Positions 8,634 through 18,699 of a stretch of 40,165 nucleotides of DNA are shown here, piece by piece. Under the pieces are notes generated by a model. The model saw only the letters and a program-made list of their open reading frames with translations, had not been told where the DNA came from and searched no databases. Source of the stretch: Chitinophagales bacterium (GTDB taxonomy: Bacteria; Bacteroidota; Bacteroidia; Chitinophagales; CAIODY01); contig JAPJNH010000042.1 in the NCBI GenBank assembly GCA_026461075.1, positions 1 through 40,165 of the forward strand, in the 5' to 3' direction. The position numbers were made by a program, and so were the translations under genes. Each line of letters opens with the position of its first letter. Position 1 is the first letter of the stretch.

Positions 8634-9338
8634 ATGCGCCGTTATCAGCATCTGTTTTTTGATCTCGACCATACGATTTGGGATTTTGAAACTAATTCCC
8701 GTGCGACATTAGCACATCTTTTTGTGTCGATGGGCTTGCGGGAATTAGGTATCCCTGATGTGACAACTTTTCTGGATGTCTATCATCCTATTAATCATCG
8801 CATGTGGGGCGAATTCGAACGTGGCGAAATTACCCGTATCGAATTACGCATCGGTCGTTTCTTACAAACCTTAGCCCATTTTGGAAAGCCAGACATCGAT
8901 TTGGCAAATGCGATCGCCGAGAATTATCTCAATGACCTTCCCTTGCAAACGAACCTATTTGACGGTGCTGCAGAGGTATTGCATATTCTAAAGGAAAGAA
9001 ATTATCAATTGCACCTCATCACGAATGGATTTACCAAAGTGCAAATAGATAAGCTCGAACGTGCTGGAATCCGCGATTATTTCACGCATATTATTACAAG
9101 TGAATTAGCACAAACGAACAAACCACATCCGGAAATTTTTCATCTTGCTCTTCAAACGGCCAATGCTACTTTAGCTGAATCCATCATGATCGGCGATAAT
9201 CCGCATGCGGATATGCTAGGTGCTAAAAAGGTAGGCATGGATCGGATTTTATTCAATACCAATCAACATCCTGTGGAAGTGGATGTCACGCACGAGATTA
9301 ATTCTTTACGAGAATTGATTGATTGGTTTCCTGCTTAA
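8634..9338 (+). CDS. HAD-superfamily phosphatase, YjjG-like nucleotidase
   Basis: 234 aa. HAD motif I is FFDLDHTIWDFE (nucleophile D10, D12), motif II ITNG, motif III Lys in TNKPHPEIF, motif IV IGDNPHADMLGA. The motif I form DLDHTLWDF, the alpha-helical cap and the length match the YjjG group, which dephosphorylates (often non-canonical) nucleoside monophosphates. The ATG at 8634 replaces an upstream TTG. It is the third gene of the dnaX-slyD cluster and ends sharing a TTAA with the convergent CHU_C gene. The substrate is inferred from the family only. Confidence 0.85.
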   Translation: MRRYQHLFFDLDHTIWDFETNSRATLAHLFVSMGLRELGIPDVTTFLDVYHPINHRMWGEFERGEITRIELRIGRFLQTLAHFGKPDIDLANAIAENYLNDLPLQTNLFDGAAEVLHILKERNYQLHLITNGFTKVQIDKLERAGIRDYFTHIITSELAQTNKPHPEIFHLALQTANATLAESIMIGDNPHADMLGAKKVGMDRILFNTNQHPVEVDVTHEINSLRELIDWFPA

Positions 9339-12046
9339 CGCACCAATTCAATATAGCCACCTAAAGGCTTTTTACGCTCAACAACCCCTGTTTCCTGAAT
9401 TTCAAAAACACGACATTTATAATAATAAGTGCCTGTCTGCATGGCCTTTCCCGACTTCTGATCGGTGCCATCCCAGTTAATCATCGGGTCTTTTGTTTCA
9501 TAAATTAAGCCACCCCATTTATTGTAAATACTCATCTCTACATGATCAATAAAGGAGTAGGGAAGAAACGGATGATACACGTCATTATGCCCGTCACCAT
9601 TTGGTGTGAATACGTTTGGTAAAGTGTAGTTTGCGCAATTGTCCATACACACGGTATTCGAAAGCGGACTCACGTTATAGGCAGAATCGAATGCCGCCAC
9701 CGCATAACAACCGGAGACTGCATTTTGATGATTATGCTTGAATGTCAGTGCCGTAGCCGGTTTTACAGTATCGACCACTTGTAACGGATTGTCTTTGTTT
9801 TCTGAATAATAGATATAATAACCCACTACGTCTTTGTTACAAGGACTGTTTGCCATGGTCCAGGTGAGGTGATTATAATCATCATCAATACCTGCATTAT
9901 CTTCTGAGCAGGCATTAGCAACACCTAGGTTCGGAGCACAAGGCGCAACGGTATCACGCGGATTAGCGCAAAGTTCTTGTGAAAAATTGTACGTGACGCT
10001 TGGCATCTTAGGTGCAGTGAATCGTCCTACGGTTTTTACTTTATAACAATAAGAAGTTCCATTCACTAAATTATTGTCTAAATAGGTGTTGCCTAATACG
10101 GTCGTGATGGAATCGAAAATACCTGTTGAAGGGTTCTTTTTAAAGATACGAATAGAGTCGTTAATCCATACCGTTTGTGCAACTACTTGCAAGCTCAAGG
10201 CTTTATTAGATGGGGTCGCAATTAACCACGGACTCGACGCTGCGTCGGATTTTCCAAGATCAATTACACCACCTTGTGTTTTTAATTGAATGGAGTAAGC
10301 ATATGGGTTGATTGCTGTTTTCAAGCCTGTATCCACAATACTCGTATCGCTATTATTTCGAATACTAAAATAAGAACTAAAGTTGAGTGTTTTTATCAAG
10401 GTGTTTGTACTGCCATTCGTAGCTCCACGATACACATTAAATACATAAGGTGGCGGATTTAATAAGGTATCGAAGTCGGGCACTTGCGGACGAATCCAGC
10501 GTACGAAAATAGAACCATGTGCTGCATCGGTATTAATCACGCTTGCGTTAATTAATACGGGCTTATCGAGTTTTAAAGAAACACAAGCAGGTGCACTCGG
10601 ATGACCAGAAAACTTATTATAGGCATAGCCTCCTGGTGAGACATCATTGAATTCTGCAACTACACGATAAACATAGGTTTGTCCGCGTTGTACATTCGCA
10701 TCCACATAGGTATAGCTTGTGATATTGGAAGCTATTTGGGTATAGCTTAAACCTTGCATCCCTTGTTGGCAGCTATCTAAAATACTATTGTCACAGCCTG
10801 TTTTACGCCATAAGCTGAAAGATCTAAACTTATTTGTATTCGTACAGAGATACGGATTTTGCCAGCTAAGATTAGTCGTATTCCCGGATTGAACGGCTTG
10901 TAGATTGATAGGTGGAGGTGGGATTACTTTCAGCTTCACCGTGAGATCATTCATCCCGTTTTGGTCGCCACAATTACCAGTGCCTGCAGCAGAGTCGATT
11001 GCGTGAATTACGATTTGATAGGGAAAGGCTTTTAAATCTGCGCAGCTCGGACTCCAAGTGAATAAGCCGCTGGTATTCCCTTTCTTCGGAATACAATTGA
11101 AACTGGCCGGATTACTTACTTGATTGGTAAACGGAATGCCATTCGCGCTTAGCACAATGAATTGATTTAGGTTGGGATCGCTAGCGGTGAAAACAACCGA
11201 TTTAGTGGTACCTGCCCAAATACATATTTCATTGATTGGATTAATTTGCGGAGGATCGTTTGGAATGCACGAAACGATGATTTGCATGTCACGGATGACA
11301 ATGCCTACTAACTTCGCTTTCCCATAGGCGTCTTTACGCCATTCACGAATTTCATAGGCAATATTAAATACGCCACAATTAAAAAAACAGCCAACAGGAT
11401 TAGGCCAATTAATTTCACCATTACCTGCATTAATACTGAGTCCGCTAGGATAGGTATACATTCCTGGTACACTCATTTGTTGTCCGCGATCGTAGTAGGG
11501 AGCAATTAAACGATAGGAGAGGGAATCCCCGTCCGGATCATTACCATTGGCATTATAAGTTAATGCTTTGTTTGCTTGGGTATAAACTACAGGACTATTA
11601 TAAAATGCGGCACTGCAATTGAATCCATAAAATTGCGGATCTGGCATATAGATCGTAGAACTGATACTAAATGGAATGTTTACGGAGTTGACAATATTAC
11701 AAACATCCGCTACACGATTCGGATTAGTAATACTGAGCGTATAGGTGCCGGTTCCTGCATATGTATGGGTACCATAATAATGATTCATGGTGATGGAATC
11801 ACAAATACGGGTCGAATCACTCTTAACAACGATGGATGAATCGCCATCGCCCCAATAGAGGTAAAGTGAGTGTGTTATCGTTCCGCCAGGAATGTCTCTG
11901 GTATAGCTTGTAACGGTGGCACTATAGGTATTGCCTGAAATATGACAATACGTGATTTCTCCTGCACGATTGTGAGTGGCGAAGGAAGAGGAATAACTAA
12001 TAATACAAAGGGCTACTAAAAGCCAAATTCGAATTAAAATTCGCAT
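9335..12046 (-). CDS. Large secreted protein with T9SS type B (CHU_C) sorting domain
   Basis: 903 aa starting at the ATG at 12046, which gives a clean signal peptide (MRILIRIWLLVALCIISYSSSFA, then THNRAGEITY). The THNRAGEI-type N-terminal domain, Ig/cadherin-like and fibronectin III-like modules (for example SPSCADLKAFPYQI and RGQTYVYRVVAEF) lead to the canonical type B domain: LPNVFTPNGDGHND, YNKWGGLIYE, NWDGT, then GTYYYKCR. It is probably exported by the T9SS and may act as a surface or matrix protein. Unlike the first gene it has no adjacent PorP/SprF. It follows the GT25 gene by 19 bases on the same strand; a -7-like box (TACATTCG) three bases before the ATG could also drive it alone. 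Confidence 0.88.
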   Translation of the reverse strand: MRILIRIWLLVALCIISYSSSFATHNRAGEITYCHISGNTYSATVTSYTRDIPGGTITHSLYLYWGDGDSSIVVKSDSTRICDSITMNHYYGTHTYAGTGTYTLSITNPNRVADVCNIVNSVNIPFSISSTIYMPDPQFYGFNCSAAFYNSPVVYTQANKALTYNANGNDPDGDSLSYRLIAPYYDRGQQMSVPGMYTYPSGLSINAGNGEINWPNPVGCFFNCGVFNIAYEIREWRKDAYGKAKLVGIVIRDMQIIVSCIPNDPPQINPINEICIWAGTTKSVVFTASDPNLNQFIVLSANGIPFTNQVSNPASFNCIPKKGNTSGLFTWSPSCADLKAFPYQIVIHAIDSAAGTGNCGDQNGMNDLTVKLKVIPPPPINLQAVQSGNTTNLSWQNPYLCTNTNKFRSFSLWRKTGCDNSILDSCQQGMQGLSYTQIASNITSYTYVDANVQRGQTYVYRVVAEFNDVSPGGYAYNKFSGHPSAPACVSLKLDKPVLINASVINTDAAHGSIFVRWIRPQVPDFDTLLNPPPYVFNVYRGATNGSTNTLIKTLNFSSYFSIRNNSDTSIVDTGLKTAINPYAYSIQLKTQGGVIDLGKSDAASSPWLIATPSNKALSLQVVAQTVWINDSIRIFKKNPSTGIFDSITTVLGNTYLDNNLVNGTSYCYKVKTVGRFTAPKMPSVTYNFSQELCANPRDTVAPCAPNLGVANACSEDNAGIDDDYNHLTWTMANSPCNKDVVGYYIYYSENKDNPLQVVDTVKPATALTFKHNHQNAVSGCYAVAAFDSAYNVSPLSNTVCMDNCANYTLPNVFTPNGDGHNDVYHPFLPYSFIDHVEMSIYNKWGGLIYETKDPMINWDGTDQKSGKAMQTGTYYYKCRVFEIQETGVVERKKPLGGYIELVR

Positions 12047-12065
12047 ATACGAATGTAACGAAATT

Positions 12066-12818
12066 TTAACTTGGAAGGACACGAGATTCGTTAAAAAGTC
12101 GTTTAATATAGGTGCGTATGAATTTGTGTAGGTGCCAACTAAATTGTCGTTTAAATGAACTTTTGTGTGTTGAAATATCTGCGGATAGCTTCCCATTATG
12201 TGAGCCTTGTTCGGCAATGGTTGGATGTGCCCAAAAAATCGAAATGATTTGTTCTTTCGCCAGATAATTATGCCACCAATCGATGACGGTAGCACATTTG
12301 TTTTTACGTAATTCGGATACCATGGCCTGCACAGCAGCCTTATCCACTAAGTAGGCGCCAGCTGCTCTTCCATCTTTTGCTTTATAAAGTAAGCGACCTG
12401 CTTTTGTTTGCCAATACGAAGGAAATCGCATGCAAGAGTTTTCTAAAGAAATAAGAAATTGCTGCAGCTTCCTTTTTTTTATTTCATCCATAATCTCTTG
12501 CAAAGCAGTATAAAAGTTAGGGGCCAAAAAAATATCATCTTCGAAAACAAGCAGATAGTTTTTATCGCTCCCTAAAAACTCTTCATAGATAAGCAAATGC
12601 TTTATAGAGCAGGATAAGCTTCCTTTAGAAAAAGGCAAATTCGATGTGAAATAATTTGCGAGTAATTCGTTCGTTAAATCTTCTTTATCACCTTTCAATT
12701 GAAATTCGAAAGGGATACGCTGTTCTTGCATCAAACGGATGATATGCTCTTCTTGCAAAGTATATCCTGTTCTAGGATGCACCACACGAACTGCTATATC
12801 ATTCCAAAGGTTTTGCAT
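12066..12818 (-). CDS. Glycosyltransferase family 25 (LPS biosynthesis type)
   Basis: 250 aa with the GT25 pattern: an N-terminal stretch with a PFEF core, GSLSCSIKHLLIYEE (the family's G-x-x-x-C-x-x-S-H region with K before the His), YLLVFEDDIFLAP with the acidic EDD at 93-95, and a C-terminal HPTIAEQGSHNGKLSAD similar to the family's P-x-x-x-x-Q segment. GT25 enzymes add galactose or related sugars to lipooligosaccharide. It is 19 bases upstream of the large T9SS substrate gene, and divergent from an acyltransferase gene, so the block looks like surface-glycan functions. The acceptor is unknown. Confidence 0.8.
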   Translation of the reverse strand: MQNLWNDIAVRVVHPRTGYTLQEEHIIRLMQEQRIPFEFQLKGDKEDLTNELLANYFTSNLPFSKGSLSCSIKHLLIYEEFLGSDKNYLLVFEDDIFLAPNFYTALQEIMDEIKKRKLQQFLISLENSCMRFPSYWQTKAGRLLYKAKDGRAAGAYLVDKAAVQAMVSELRKNKCATVIDWWHNYLAKEQIISIFWAHPTIAEQGSHNGKLSADISTHKSSFKRQFSWHLHKFIRTYIKRLFNESRVLPS

Positions 12819-12900
12819 ACAGCTAAATTACAGATAAACTGCCAATTCTATATTCCATTTAAAGCAATTACTTATCTTTATTCAAAGCCCCATTTTAGTA

Positions 12901-14022
12901 ATGAAGAAAAAAATATACTTTGAAAATTTAGATGGACTACGTTTCCTGTGTTTTCTATCCGTGTTTTTCTTTCATAGTTTCTTTTCGGACAATGCGAGCA
13001 TTCTGAATAGTACGAGTTATCTTTTTGTCAAGAAGAGTCTCTTTGCTAATGGAAATCTTGGCGTTAATTTTTTCTTTGTTTTAAGTGGATTTCTAATCAC
13101 CTATTTGTTAATAGAAGAAAAGAATATTAACGGTCGAATTGATATTCCAAAGTTTTGGATGCGAAGAGTTTTGCGGATATGGCCAGTTTATTTTTTCTGC
13201 GTGGTATTCGGCTTCTATATTTTTCCGTTCATCAAAACTTTGTTCGGACAAACATCTACAGAAACGGCAACGCTTCCGTATTATATCAGTTTCTTAAGTA
13301 ATTTTGAGTTTATCAAAAAGGGCTTACCAGACGCTTCCGTGTTGGGTGTATTATGGAGTGTGGCGATTGAAGAACAGTTTTATTTTGTCTGGCCTATTGT
13401 ATTAGCATTTTTACCGGTGCGCCATTATTGGATGGTCTTTTCGGCAATTATTCTTTCTAGTTTAATTTTTAGATGGAATTATGATTCTTATTTAATGCAT
13501 GAACATCACACGCTTTCTTGTATCGGCGACATGGCAACTGGGGCCTTTGCTGCGTGGTTAATGTTGGTTAATAATAAATTTAAGTCGTGGGTAAGCAATT
13601 GGAATAAATGGGGGATAGCGATTTTGTATCTATTATTCGTCTTTGTATTTTTTAAGCGCGATATTTTAGTGACGGAGAGTTTTGTCTTGCGCGTTTTTGA
13701 ACGTTGGCTGATTGCATTGGTAATTGCCGGAATAATTTTGGAACAGACATTTTCTACTAAGTCATTTTTTAAATTAGGGAATTTCAAAATTGCCAAGCTT
13801 GGACAGATTACTTACGGCTTATATTGCTATCATTTTATCGGCATATTGATCACGATCAAAGTATTAGCCAAAGCAGGTCTGGATCAATCCTTGTGGCAAG
13901 TCTTGATTCTTCAAACAGCCATCGCTCTGTTGCTTTCCATAATTATTGCGAAGCTCAGTTTTCGCTTTTTTGAAAAGCCTTTCTTAAAACTAAAAGATCG
14001 ATTCGCATTTATTACGAAGTAG
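12901..14022 (+). CDS. Acyltransferase 3 family membrane protein (OafA/YrhL-like)
   Basis: 373 aa with about ten membrane segments. The N-terminus NLDGLRFLCFLSVFFFHSFF contains the catalytic-type His of acyltransferase 3 (R-F-x-x-x-x-x-V-x-x-x-H). LGVNFFFVLSGFLIT and SVAIEEQFYFVWPI are the other family blocks. Such enzymes O-acetylate or otherwise acylate surface polysaccharides, LPS or peptidoglycan from the inner membrane. There is no SGNH extension. The neighbours (a divergent GT25 gene and a secreted protein) suggest a surface role; the exact acceptor cannot be told. Confidence 0.9.
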   Translation: MKKKIYFENLDGLRFLCFLSVFFFHSFFSDNASILNSTSYLFVKKSLFANGNLGVNFFFVLSGFLITYLLIEEKNINGRIDIPKFWMRRVLRIWPVYFFCVVFGFYIFPFIKTLFGQTSTETATLPYYISFLSNFEFIKKGLPDASVLGVLWSVAIEEQFYFVWPIVLAFLPVRHYWMVFSAIILSSLIFRWNYDSYLMHEHHTLSCIGDMATGAFAAWLMLVNNKFKSWVSNWNKWGIAILYLLFVFVFFKRDILVTESFVLRVFERWLIALVIAGIILEQTFSTKSFFKLGNFKIAKLGQITYGLYCYHFIGILITIKVLAKAGLDQSLWQVLILQTAIALLLSIIIAKLSFRFFEKPFLKLKDRFAFITK

Positions 14023-14094
14023 GGGTTTAAGGCTTAGAAATTGCGGGGTGTAACTTTTTTTTAGGTGCTGCGTACATACCCCAAACGCATCATT

Positions 14095-14958
14095 ATGAAA
14101 TCCATCCTTGTTTTTATGTTGTTGCTGCTCTTTAATAGTTACAACATTTTCGCATTCCCATCTAAAGCTGTGCTCCTCCTTGGTGGTAAATTAGGCGCTA
14201 GCAAAACACAGTTTGAGAAAGAACTATTGCAGTGCAAAGAAATTCTAGAAGAGAACGCCGTCTCCGTTACCTTATTTACTACTGCTACTTGTTCTTGGAA
14301 AGAAATCGCAAATGAAGCCTCCGAAGCAGATCTCCTTATCTATAGCGGACATGGTGTAAACATCTCTGGTAACTACGGTGGGTTTCTATTAGCAAACGGA
14401 CAAGTGATAAGTCCCGAACAAATTCGTCGCGATCTTCACTTTAAAAAAAATACGCTCGTTTATTTCTTACACACCTGTGGAAGTGCTGGAAGCTCGGCTC
14501 TAGATCGTTATGCATTAACCGAAACACAAGCGCAAAACAGAGTGATGAACTATGCTAGTCCCTTTATCCAAAATGGCGCAAGCGCTGTGCTTGCCATCAA
14601 TTGGAATGATCAGGTGTTTTCCATTCTAAATGACATGCTTATCCCTTATAGGGTAGACACTTCAACAAATGAAGAAGGGGAGATGTTTATACATCAACAC
14701 GGCTCTACAATAGGTGAATCCTACGTCAAAGTTTGTAATGAATTAAATCAATCAATCATCATTAATTTACCTTACCCTGGCAAGGATGAAATGTCGCTCT
14801 ATGTTTCACATAATGATCCAACAATAAGGAGAGATTATTTGTATGTAACAAATGAAAAGGGGGAGGTAGAGGAAGTGTATACAGAAAGGCCAACGGGTAA
14901 GAAAGGTCCCATTACGTACGAGCTGTCCTTTGTTGGGGATTCTAATTTTCGTTGGTAA
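14095..14958 (+). CDS. Secreted caspase/CHAT-like (clan CD) putative cysteine peptidase
   Basis: 287 aa from the ATG at 14095, which gives a signal peptide (MKSILVFMLLLLFNSYNIFA). The fold pattern is that of clan CD: KAVLLLGG strand, a helix, ADLLIYSGHGVN with the His at 86, then GGFLLANG, and TLVYFLHTCGSAGSS with the Cys at 128. The SGHG and hydrophobic-xx-C-G pair is the usual His/Cys dyad of caspase, CHAT and gingipain-like proteins. The following GASAVLAINWNDQV also fits the fold. The last ~100 residues have no repeats or known binding module. No T9SS domain is present, so a periplasmic location is likely. Substrate, activation and partner are unknown. Confidence 0.7.
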   Translation: MKSILVFMLLLLFNSYNIFAFPSKAVLLLGGKLGASKTQFEKELLQCKEILEENAVSVTLFTTATCSWKEIANEASEADLLIYSGHGVNISGNYGGFLLANGQVISPEQIRRDLHFKKNTLVYFLHTCGSAGSSALDRYALTETQAQNRVMNYASPFIQNGASAVLAINWNDQVFSILNDMLIPYRVDTSTNEEGEMFIHQHGSTIGESYVKVCNELNQSIIINLPYPGKDEMSLYVSHNDPTIRRDYLYVTNEKGEVEEVYTERPTGKKGPITYELSFVGDSNFRW

Positions 14959-14960
14959 AC

Positions 14961-14994
14961 AAAAAAGGCCCTTGCTAGTGCAAGAGCCTTTTTT
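14961..14994. terminator. Bidirectional intrinsic terminator between the caspase-like gene and sdhB
   Basis: A 15-base stem with one mismatch, 14961-14975 paired with 14980-14994, around a TAGT loop. The arms begin with six A and end with six T, so it works as a terminator on both strands. It lies between two convergent genes, three bases after the plus-strand stop. Confidence 0.9.
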
Positions 14995-15016
14995 GCGGTG
15001 TTTATTTCGTTAAATA

Positions 15017-15781
15017 TTAGTCGTTTGAAGAGAACCCTGCGTTCATAAACTCACGGTTCAAACGAGCGATATTCATCACTGAAATTTCTTTCGGACATTC
15101 AGCTTCACATGCGCCTGTATTCGTACAACTACCAAAACCTTCTTTATCCATCTGTGCTACCATGTTCAAGGCACGTGTCGTGCGCTCAGGCTGTCCTTGT
15201 GGTAATAAAGCGTATTGAGAAACTTTCGCAGATACGAAAAGCATCGCACTTGCATTCTTACAAGCAGCCACACATGCACCACAACCTATACAAGCAGCAG
15301 CAGCAAAAGCTAAGTCAGCATTTTCTTTCGCAACTGGAATATTGTTAGCGTCTTTCGCATTACCTGTATTGATAGAAACATAACCTCCCGCACGTTGGAT
15401 ACGGTCGAAAGCGCTACGATTCACCACTAAATCCTTCAAAACAGGGAAGGCAGATGCACGCCAAGGCTCAACAGTAATCGTGTCTCCGTCATTGAAAGCA
15501 CGCATGTGCAATTGACAGGTAGTAGTACCTTTCCACGGACCATGTGCACGACCGTTGATATGCATTGAACACATACCGCAAATACCCTCACGACAGTCGT
15601 GATCGAAGGCGATAGGCTCTTTTTTCTCAGCAATTAATTTTTCGTTCAATACGTCCATCATCTCTAAGAATGACATTTCAGTACTGATACCGCTGACAGG
15701 GTAAGTTTCAAAATGACCAGCGTCTTGAGCATTTTTTTGACGCCATACTTTCAAGGTCAAATTTAAATTTTGATGTTCCAT
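15017..15781 (-). CDS. sdhB: Succinate dehydrogenase/fumarate reductase iron-sulfur subunit
   Basis: 254 aa. The [2Fe-2S] ligands are C63, C68, C71 and C89 (CREGICGMC...TTTC). The [4Fe-4S]/[3Fe-4S] cysteines are C164-C167-C170-C174 and C219-C225-C229. It passes electrons from the FAD subunit to the membrane cytochrome b subunit. The four-cysteine second cluster, not three plus another residue, fits the usual Bacteroidota form. It is the last gene of the minus-strand block sdhC-sdhA-GT-sdhB, 11 bases after the glycosyltransferase gene, and is followed by a strong terminator. Confidence 0.97.
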   Translation of the reverse strand: MEHQNLNLTLKVWRQKNAQDAGHFETYPVSGISTEMSFLEMMDVLNEKLIAEKKEPIAFDHDCREGICGMCSMHINGRAHGPWKGTTTCQLHMRAFNDGDTITVEPWRASAFPVLKDLVVNRSAFDRIQRAGGYVSINTGNAKDANNIPVAKENADLAFAAAACIGCGACVAACKNASAMLFVSAKVSQYALLPQGQPERTTRALNMVAQMDKEGFGSCTNTGACEAECPKEISVMNIARLNREFMNAGFSSND

Positions 15782-15792
15782 ATCCTTCGATT

Positions 15793-16683
15793 TTAAATCT
15801 GTTTATAGTTTTTGTATTCTCCAGGTCGCCAGCCAAATTTCTTTTTAAAATGGTAGAAAACCCTTTGTTTTAAGTTTTTGAAATGTTTCACCTTCGTGTC
15901 TAATTCTACCTGCCAATCTGCTTTTTGAATGCGTGCTAGCATTACTTGCGGATGACTGTCAGTGAACTTTGCCACAGAGTCGATTTGCTCGTATTGATAA
16001 GCCTTCCCTTTATGTTGACTGGTGTTGCCGTTTTCGTACGCCGCCTGTTCTGCATCACTACGCCACCATTTTCCCATATCTGTATGCTTATGAAACATAT
16101 TTACCGGATTTTTTACCCAACCATAGTGGTAGATAAAAGCCGGAATGAGCTTTACACGCAACTTCCTATCCTGGATACGAAAGCCTTGTGCATCTTTATA
16201 AGAACGTATGTTTGCATCATTACGAATAATGCGAACCTCTTTATCATACCAGCGAATGCCGTCTGCAACATAAGCATAACTACCATAAAAATGACGGTAG
16301 TGTAAAAGCAACCCTTCGATAGAAGAATCGTTTTTATATTGCTCCATTGCTTGACGGATAGCAGGGTAGTACTGTTCATGAATCAATTCATCTGTTTGCA
16401 GATAAATGAGCCAATCACTATCTGGAGAAACAGCCGCTTTCGCTTTATCCGTTTCTGCCGCGAGCACTTTGCCTCCTTCGCGTAGCTGTTCGTCCCATAT
16501 CGTCTCCACAATTTTTATCTTGGGATCTCCAATAGCACGAACCTTTGCAAGGGTATCGTCTTCACTATTTCCTACAGCCACCACGAGTTCATCAACCAAT
16601 GGTAGTAGTGAAAGCATCGATTCGGTATAAGGATAGTCGTACTTGGTCCCGTTTCGAATGATGGTGAAGCCGCTAACCTTCAT
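15793..16683 (-). CDS. Glycosyltransferase family 2-like protein inside the sdh operon
   Basis: 296 aa. The N-terminus is a GT-A fold: [10 protein letters not shown] strand, [26 protein letters not shown], and [14 protein letters not shown], where TDE stands in the place of the metal-binding D-x-D. A middle part has RIIRND and [10 protein letters not shown]. It ends basic with no membrane segment, so it is probably cytosolic and may use a nucleotide sugar. Its ATG overlaps the stop of sdhA by one base (TAATG) and sdhB follows after 11 bases, so it is read as part of the operon. The glycosyltransferase call is from fold motifs; the substrate is unknown, and a role tied to respiration is not indicated. 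Confidence 0.7.
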   Translation of the reverse strand: MKVSGFTIIRNGTKYDYPYTESMLSLLPLVDELVVAVGNSEDDTLAKVRAIGDPKIKIVETIWDEQLREGGKVLAAETDKAKAAVSPDSDWLIYLQTDELIHEQYYPAIRQAMEQYKNDSSIEGLLLHYRHFYGSYAYVADGIRWYDKEVRIIRNDANIRSYKDAQGFRIQDRKLRVKLIPAFIYHYGWVKNPVNMFHKHTDMGKWWRSDAEQAAYENGNTSQHKGKAYQYEQIDSVAKFTDSHPQVMLARIQKADWQVELDTKVKHFKNLKQRVFYHFKKKFGWRPGEYKNYKQI

Positions 16684-18665
16684 TACTTATAAGAACGTTG
16701 ACTTGGTTTTACGATTTCGTATTTCAAGTCTTCTTTATTCAAAGTCCAGTTACAATCTCCATTCATTTCCCAAACTGCCACATAACTGTATTTCTCATCA
16801 TCACGTTTTGCTTCTCCTTCTTCTGTTTGATGTTCTTCACGGAAGTGGCCACCACAGCTCTCTTCACGATTCAACGCATCTACACACATCAATTCTCCCA
16901 ATTCCAAGAAGTCAGCAACACGATTCGCTTTATCTAATTCAGGGTTGAATTCATTGATATCACCAGGGATAAACACATCACTCCAGAAAGAAGCACGAAG
17001 AGCTTTGATATCTGCAATGGCTTGTTTCAAGCCCTCTGCATTACGCGCCATGCCGCACTTATCCCACATGATCTTACCAAGCTCTTTGTGGAAGCTTTCA
17101 ACGCTACGATTACCTTTAATACCATGTAACTTCGCTAAACGATCCGCTACTTGCTTCTCCGCTTCAACGAATGAAGGATGATCTGTAGGAATCGACTTGG
17201 TACGAATTTCATCCGCCAAGTAATTACCGATTGTATAAGGAATAACGAAATAACCATCTGCCAAACCTTGCATCAAAGCAGAAGCACCTAAACGGTTTGC
17301 TCCGTGGTCAGAGAAGTTAGCTTCGCCCAAAGCATATAAACCTGGAATGGTAGTCATCAATTCATAATCCACCCAAAGACCACCCATAGTATAGTGTACC
17401 GCAGGATAGATACGCATTGGCACTTCGTAAGGGTTTTCATTGGTGATCTTATGGTACATGTCGAACAAGTTACCATATTCTTCTTTCACCACTTCCTTAC
17501 CTAAGTTTACAAGAGTAGCTTCATCTGGATTTTGAATACCTAATTTATTTGCTTCCGCGCGACCATATTTATTAATAAGGTTGAAACGGAAATCTAAGTA
17601 AACCGCTTGTTTCGTAGTACCAACGCCATATCCAGCATCACAACGCTCTTTCGCAGCACGAGAGGCAACGTCACGAGGTACCAAGTTGCCGAAGGCAGGG
17701 TAGCGACGCTCTAAGTAGTAATCGCGCTCTTCTTCTGGAATATCATTCGGCTTACGAGAATCATTTTGTTTTTTCGGAACCCAGATACGGCCGTCATTAC
17801 GTAACGACTCCGACATCAAGGTTAACTTACTTTGGTGATCACCACTAACAGGAATACATGTAGGGTGAATTTGTGTGAAACATGGGTTACCAAAACCAGC
17901 TCCTTTTTTATGTGCTTTCCATGCAGCAGTTACATTCGAACCCATTGCATTGGTAGAAAGGTAGAATACGTTACCATAACCACCTGTACACAATAATACC
18001 GCATGACCAAAGTGACGTTCTAATTCGCCGGTAACAAGGTTACGAGCAATGATACCACGTGCTTTACCATCAATCATTACGACGTCCTGCATCTCATGGC
18101 GTTCGAACATTTCTACTTTACCAAGTGCTACCTGACGGTTCAACGCTGAATAAGCACCTAATAATAATTGTTGCCCTGTTTGACCAGCAGCATAAAAGGT
18201 ACGTTTTACTTGCGTACCACCGAAAGAACGGTTAGCTAAAAGCCCGCCGTAATCACGTGCGAAAGGAACACCTTGTGCCACACATTGGTCGATGATGTTT
18301 GTGCTCACTTCAGCCAAACGGTGAACGTTTGCCTCACGTGCGCGATAGTCACCACCTTTAATCGTATCGTAGAATAAACGGAAAACAGAGTCGCCGTCAT
18401 TTTGATAATTTTTTGCAGCATTGATACCGCCCTGTGCCGCAATGGAGTGCGCACGACGAGCAGAATCTTGAAAGCAGAACGCCTTCACCTTATAACCTAA
18501 CTCACCGAGAGAGGCAGCAGCAGAAGCTCCTGCCAAACCAGTACCTACTACAATCACTTCTAATGAGCGCTTGTTAGCTGGGTTAACTAATTTGCAATGA
18601 CCTTTGTAGTCTGTCCATTTGTGCTCCAAAGCACCTGCAGGAATTTTAGCATCTAAATTCATCAT
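16683..18665 (-). CDS. sdhA: Succinate dehydrogenase/fumarate reductase flavoprotein subunit
   Basis: 660 aa from the ATG at 18665 (the longer frame begins with TTG; ATG at 18662 is also possible). The FAD-binding Rossmann motif is [12 protein letters not shown], followed by [15 protein letters not shown], where His73 is the covalent FAD site. Substrate motifs are FTQIHPT and the late [29 protein letters not shown]. The length is that of the B-type enzymes. It oxidises succinate to fumarate. sdhC lies 34 bases upstream; the downstream glycosyltransferase start overlaps the stop codon. Confidence 0.97.
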   Translation of the reverse strand: MMNLDAKIPAGALEHKWTDYKGHCKLVNPANKRSLEVIVVGTGLAGASAAASLGELGYKVKAFCFQDSARRAHSIAAQGGINAAKNYQNDGDSVFRLFYDTIKGGDYRAREANVHRLAEVSTNIIDQCVAQGVPFARDYGGLLANRSFGGTQVKRTFYAAGQTGQQLLLGAYSALNRQVALGKVEMFERHEMQDVVMIDGKARGIIARNLVTGELERHFGHAVLLCTGGYGNVFYLSTNAMGSNVTAAWKAHKKGAGFGNPCFTQIHPTCIPVSGDHQSKLTLMSESLRNDGRIWVPKKQNDSRKPNDIPEEERDYYLERRYPAFGNLVPRDVASRAAKERCDAGYGVGTTKQAVYLDFRFNLINKYGRAEANKLGIQNPDEATLVNLGKEVVKEEYGNLFDMYHKITNENPYEVPMRIYPAVHYTMGGLWVDYELMTTIPGLYALGEANFSDHGANRLGASALMQGLADGYFVIPYTIGNYLADEIRTKSIPTDHPSFVEAEKQVADRLAKLHGIKGNRSVESFHKELGKIMWDKCGMARNAEGLKQAIADIKALRASFWSDVFIPGDINEFNPELDKANRVADFLELGELMCVDALNREESCGGHFREEHQTEEGEAKRDDEKYSYVAVWEMNGDCNWTLNKEDLKYEIVKPSQRSYK

Positions 18666-18699
18666 GGTCAATTATTTTGAGTACAGTATTGTACGTGAA

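Noticed and set aside
12047-12295. An N-terminal extension of the large CHU_C protein up to 12295
   Set aside because: It overlaps the GT25 gene, and the ATG at 12046 gives a clean signal peptide; the extension has no sense as a leader.
14065-14094. A GTG start ten residues upstream of the caspase-like protein
   Set aside because: The ATG at 14095 directly begins the signal peptide; the extra residues are basic and would spoil it.
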